NCBI GenBank assembly: GCA_017354895.1
Contig: CP071493.1
Location: forward strand, 3,782,001-3,846,000
Origin: Podospora comata
Lineage: Eukaryota; Ascomycota; Sordariomycetes; Sordariales; Podosporaceae
Direction: 5' to 3'
DNA length: 64,000 bases
Shown here: in pieces, positions 60,593 through 64,000 of the stretch
Numbering within the stretch: the stretch's first letter is position 1
Layout: every line of letters starts with the position of its first letter
Translations under genes and position numbers: made by a program
Notes under the pieces: model-generated
What the model was told of the DNA's origin: nothing
The model's input: the letters and a program-made list of their open reading frames with translations, nothing else
Databases searched by the model: none

Positions 60593-62697
60593 TCAACACT
60601 TTAAGTTGATCCCCCGTCTCAGCTCCCCCTGCCTAATCTCAAACATGACCTGTATCCCCACAAACAGCGCCGTACACGCTGTGACCAAAAACACCAGTCC
60701 TATATCTTTTGTCAGCATCCCATTTCCCCATCATAACGTGTGTCACATACCAGAATAATCCCTAAAAACCCCACTGATAATCGCCTTGAGCCCATCCTAC
60801 ACACACACACACACACACATCAGTTAGCATCCCCTCTATCAACCCAAACAAAATCACATCAAAGTACTCACCAACCCAACCGCAAACCCCACCAAATTCG
60901 CCGAAATCATCATCAGCACATTGCCCACCCCCCCCAACCCACAAAGCCACCTATAAGTCCTCTCCCTTCCTGTAAAATCTTCCTTCCTCACCAGCAGTCC
61001 CGCCACAATCTCCGGTATAAAAAACAACACCACCAACCACCCCCAAATCAGCAAATTCAGCTTGATGTCATGCCACAGCGCCACAAACGTAAAAACAACC
61101 AAATACGTCACCACCGTCCTCACCCCCTGCCCCAAAGACTTGAAGCTTGACCCCCCAAGCGGAATATAAATATACCGCAGCAGCCACCGATAATAACTCC
61201 TATGCCACCCACGCCAAAACGACAAGGCCGAGTAATTATTCGACATGCACCTCAGCATGTTCTCCGGTGGATCAATCCCATCAACCAACGACCAGAGTCG
61301 AAAGAATCTCCAGGGAAGGAGGAGCTTAAGCCAGACGATGTGCAGGTTGAAGTATGACAACAGAGAGATCTGAGCGGGCGTGTAAGTCGACCATTCAGGG
61401 CGTGACTTGCTTATCGCGCCGACATAGTCGTAGTGAAGCACCAGCTCCATGCAGAGCAGCACCAGCAGAAACCGAACCGCATACTTCCACGTTCGTGCCG
61501 AAGAAATCGTCGCTGATCGGTACCGCGACTGCGAGATGTAATCGTTGAACGTAATAATCGGACCCGTCAGATACAGCGGCGCATAAACCGCATACCCGAC
61601 ATAGTTCCTGAAGCTGTAATCACCCTTTTGAGCCGGCAGGGCAATCCGGTCTCGCTCAGAGAGGTTGGACAGGTCGAGGTTCTTCTTCTTATGCGTGTCA
61701 GCATCTCTCTAACAGGGTGAACACAACGAACAAAACATACCTCAACCACCCCCCCCACCGTACTCCTACCATCCAAACTCCAGTAATAATCCAAACTAAA
61801 GCTAACCAGCCTCAAAACCGTGATATTAAACAAAATCTCCCACCTCCCCATCAACCCCCCAAACCCATCCATCCACTCCCCCAACCTCACCACCGCCGGC
61901 AGGTCAACAACCATATTCTTCCTGTCAATCCCCAACGTGCCCGTCATCAGTCGGGCAACATACCCAAACCTATACCCCGAACAAACCTCATTCGCAAACA
62001 AGGTACATATATTAAAAACCCACGTCCCAACCGGCACATACCTCCTCGGCATCCCCTTCGCAATCGCATAATTCCCCGCCAGTATCACCAACACCTTGAT
62101 CGCCGAGAAACCATGCAAAATCACCAAAAAAACCAGCGCAAACACAAAATCAAACGATGTCCGCTGACGAAATCGCATTTCCACCCCTTCGGCACTGTTT
62201 TCTTTTACGTCACCCTTTGTGGTGACCATGTTGTACACTCTCCTGAGTAAAGGGTGAAAAAGTAACAATGCAGCCATGGCGGGGAGGTTCCGCCTGAATG
62301 TTCGGTATTGGGCGTCTGAATTGTCGATTTTGCGGCCTGGGATCCAGCCTTCTGACAGAAAACGCTCGAACTTGGGGTAGCGGGGGTCCGAAGGGCGGGA
62401 GACGGAGTAGGCGACGTAGAACATGGAGGGGACGGCGAGGAGGAAGACGAGGTAGTAGAGGTAGAATTCGGGGGTTTTCCACTTGGGGGGTGAGGCTCCA
62501 TTGGTGGGGGGTTTGGGGGAGGTTGAGTCCCGTCGTTTATCGGGGGAACGGGCTTCGAGGGGGCGGTAGGGGACGCCCGAGGGGGTGGTGAAGCGGGTGT
62601 CGAGGGTGTCGAGGGTGTAGATGTTTCGGAGGAGGGCCAGCGGGCCGGTGCCGGTGCCGCTGCCGCTGCCGCTGCCGCTGCCGCCGTTCGGCGCCAT
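60593..62697 (-). CDS. gup1: Gup1 MBOAT O-acyltransferase
   Basis: Four exons, 61741-62697, 60872-61687, 60751-60796 and 60593-60699, give 641 aa. Gup1 is a multi-span ER membrane-bound O-acyltransferase that remodels the lipid of GPI anchors; it was first found through glycerol uptake. The N-terminus is a Gly/Ser-Gly repeat followed by LLRNIYTLDTLDTRFTTPSG, a Gup1 signature. MBOAT motifs visible are FRNYVGYAVYAPLYLTGPII, FNDYI, RCMSNNYSALSFWRGWHRSY, YIYIPLGG and the catalytic His region TFVALWHDIKLNLLIWGWL. Exon 3 is only 46 nt, and its upstream intron ends in a long (TG)n tract before TAG. ATG 62697 is the first real ATG; a codon at 62709 is GTG. All junctions keep frame (VVE-KKNLDL; VGL-DGLKA; DYS-G-LVFL). 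Confidence 0.94.
60799..60819. repeat. (AC)n microsatellite at a Gup1 3' splice site
   Basis: About ten CA/TG dinucleotides lie immediately before the 3' splice site of the second Gup1 intron (60797-60871, on the minus strand), replacing the usual pyrimidine tract. Confidence 0.9.
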
Positions 62698-64000
62698 GGT
62701 TGCGGTCACGGTTGGAGGGGATCGTTTGTTGTCGTCGAGTGGTGATGGGGGATGGAGGTGGTGGTTATATCATTTCCGCCCTTTGATTCGGAATCTCAAA
62801 GGCGTAAAATGCCAATGGCAACTAAAGTAAACGACTGTGCTGAAGAAGATTGATAGATTTTTCAAAAGAAAAAAGAGTGGCTGTAGTCGGTTAAGCTAAA
62901 AAGTGTCGAGAAATGGTGGTCAGAGGACATTCGTCTCGAGTTGCCCGGCTCCGTGTCTGTTCACAGGGGCGCGGTTGATGGTGTCAGCTGGAGCCCGCCA
63001 ACGGTGGAACCGCGGTCCAGCCCTTGTGTTACGGTTTGTGGGGTCGGTTGCCGCCGGCTGTGTTGAGCTGGGGGCGCACTGACCACTTTTTAACCCCTTT
63101 CTTGATGTTGCCCCTGAGCCCCTTTTTTGTTTTGGTGATGGTGAGGTTGTTATGGAACAGGCGGCGCGAAAAAAAAATGTGTAAATATCTGGGATATTTT
63201 GGTGTTTTGGACTGTTGAGGTCGGGAAAAATGTTTTTGGTCGGTGTTGGTGGGCAAATGTTGCGATGTTTTGAAATGGGCAGCTGTGGAAGTGGATGTAT
63301 GGGTCGGAGTGATGAATAACTTCAAGCTGGGATTTGTTATTTTGTTGGTTATTTGAGATATAAAGTTGAGCACCCAAAAGTGTTTAGTGTTGGAAGGTGC
63401 ATGAGCTGGCTTTGCTACACCTGAAGCCCAAGAAGTGAGTGCCCCAAGCAGTGCAGGAGCATGTATGAAAGTTGAAGCGGCAGTATATTGCCTCGGTTTT
63501 CTGCGTCAACAATTGCTCCTCGTGTCTGATGCACAATCATATCGCATGATGGCCGATAGCCATGTGGTCTTCGACGTGATCGTGAACCAGATACAAGGAG
63601 TGTTTTGCTTGGAATCTCACCTCAAACCGTTGGGAGTTCGAGCGCAGACTCGTTTCTTTTTCTTTTTCTGCATCACTATCATGACCGGCGTATGCCAAAG
63701 AAAGAGCACGAAGGATACAGTCCCCTATCTCAAACAAGAAGGTATTCTCTGCATAGGGTTAAAAGGCGCAGTTGTTTACGACGACGCATCCTTTAACCCC
63801 ATGTAGAGAATGTTTTGCTCTTCCCACCAGAACCCCAATGTCAAGTCGATGGGTTCGAAACGTCGACCGATCATCATCTGTCCATTTTTTATGCCCTCGA
63901 GTCTTTGCTTCAGGCTTAAGAGCACCCCCGCCCCGCCATATAGCCTTCGTTTCCTGCCCAATTACTATCGTTCCTTGCATTTGGTTTATGGCCAAGTAGC
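62698..64000. other. Terminal geneless region: Gup1 promoter and beyond
   Basis: 1.3 kb up to the window edge. The left part should be the Gup1 promoter and leader. ORFs at 63435-63806 (+) and 63759-63995 (-) have no recognisable family. An imperfect palindrome at 63744-63811 is listed separately. Confidence 0.5.
63744..63811. repeat. Imperfect inverted repeat (26-bp arms)
   Basis: The left arm 63744-63769 (starts ATTCTCTGCATAGGGTTAAA) and the reverse complement of the right arm 63786-63811 (starts ATTCTCTACATGGGGTTAAA) match at 21 of 26 positions, and all five differences are transitions. The arms are separated by about 16 bp. Confidence 0.8.

Overview
The window is nuclear DNA of a filamentous ascomycete, most likely a Sordariomycete (Sordariales-like). 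The evidence is short introns (about 50-200 nt) with GTNNGT-type donors and CTNAC-like branch sites, mostly 1-5 exons per gene, dense genes on both strands with 0.3-2.9 kb spacers, and fungus-specific families: HET-C of the Neurospora type, fungal urease, Gup1, Bud27, Scm3 and a GH45 endoglucanase. Species cannot be fixed from the sequence alone. I see no intact transposon, no rRNA or convincing tRNA gene, and no CRISPR array.

Layout. 0-10 kb: 3' end of a urease gene, an HMG-box chromatin protein (-), a HET-C heterokaryon-incompatibility homologue (+) with a 42-bp tandem repeat in its glycine-rich tail, and a secreted GH45 endoglucanase (-). 10-20 kb: a DNAJC11-like mitochondrial protein with a J-like domain lacking HPD (-) diverges from the CK2 catalytic subunit (+), which appears to carry a GC-AG intron. 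A degenerate minisatellite follows, then a membrane-anchored M28 (glutamate carboxypeptidase II-like) peptidase (-). 20-30 kb: a YCR023C-like MFS transporter (+), a cytochrome P450 (-) divergent from a DHA2-type MFS efflux pump (+), and TFIIS (+). 30-41 kb: the CENP-A chaperone Scm3 (-), the MidA/NDUFAF7 methyltransferase (-), a membrane-anchored cysteine-synthase-like protein (+), and two unrecognised secreted low-complexity proteins (one per strand). 41-53 kb: mitochondrial aspartyl-tRNA synthetase (-), an AP180-type clathrin adaptor (+), TFIIH subunit Tfb3 (-), NudC (+) and Bud27/URI (-). 53-64 kb: a large uncharacterised proline-rich protein (-), a long geneless stretch, a multi-span membrane protein (+), Gup1 acyltransferase (-), and a terminal geneless stretch with an imperfect palindrome.

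Most genes are housekeeping and unrelated in pathway. Exceptions that may be functionally linked are the divergent P450/efflux-pump pair (23.7-28.6 kb) and a scatter of surface or secreted proteins (GH45, two low-complexity secreted proteins, HET-C). No HET-domain gene lies beside het-c, unlike the het-c/pin-c arrangement known in Neurospora. Exon coordinates were derived by hand from splice consensus plus reading-frame and family continuity. No searches or alignments were run.
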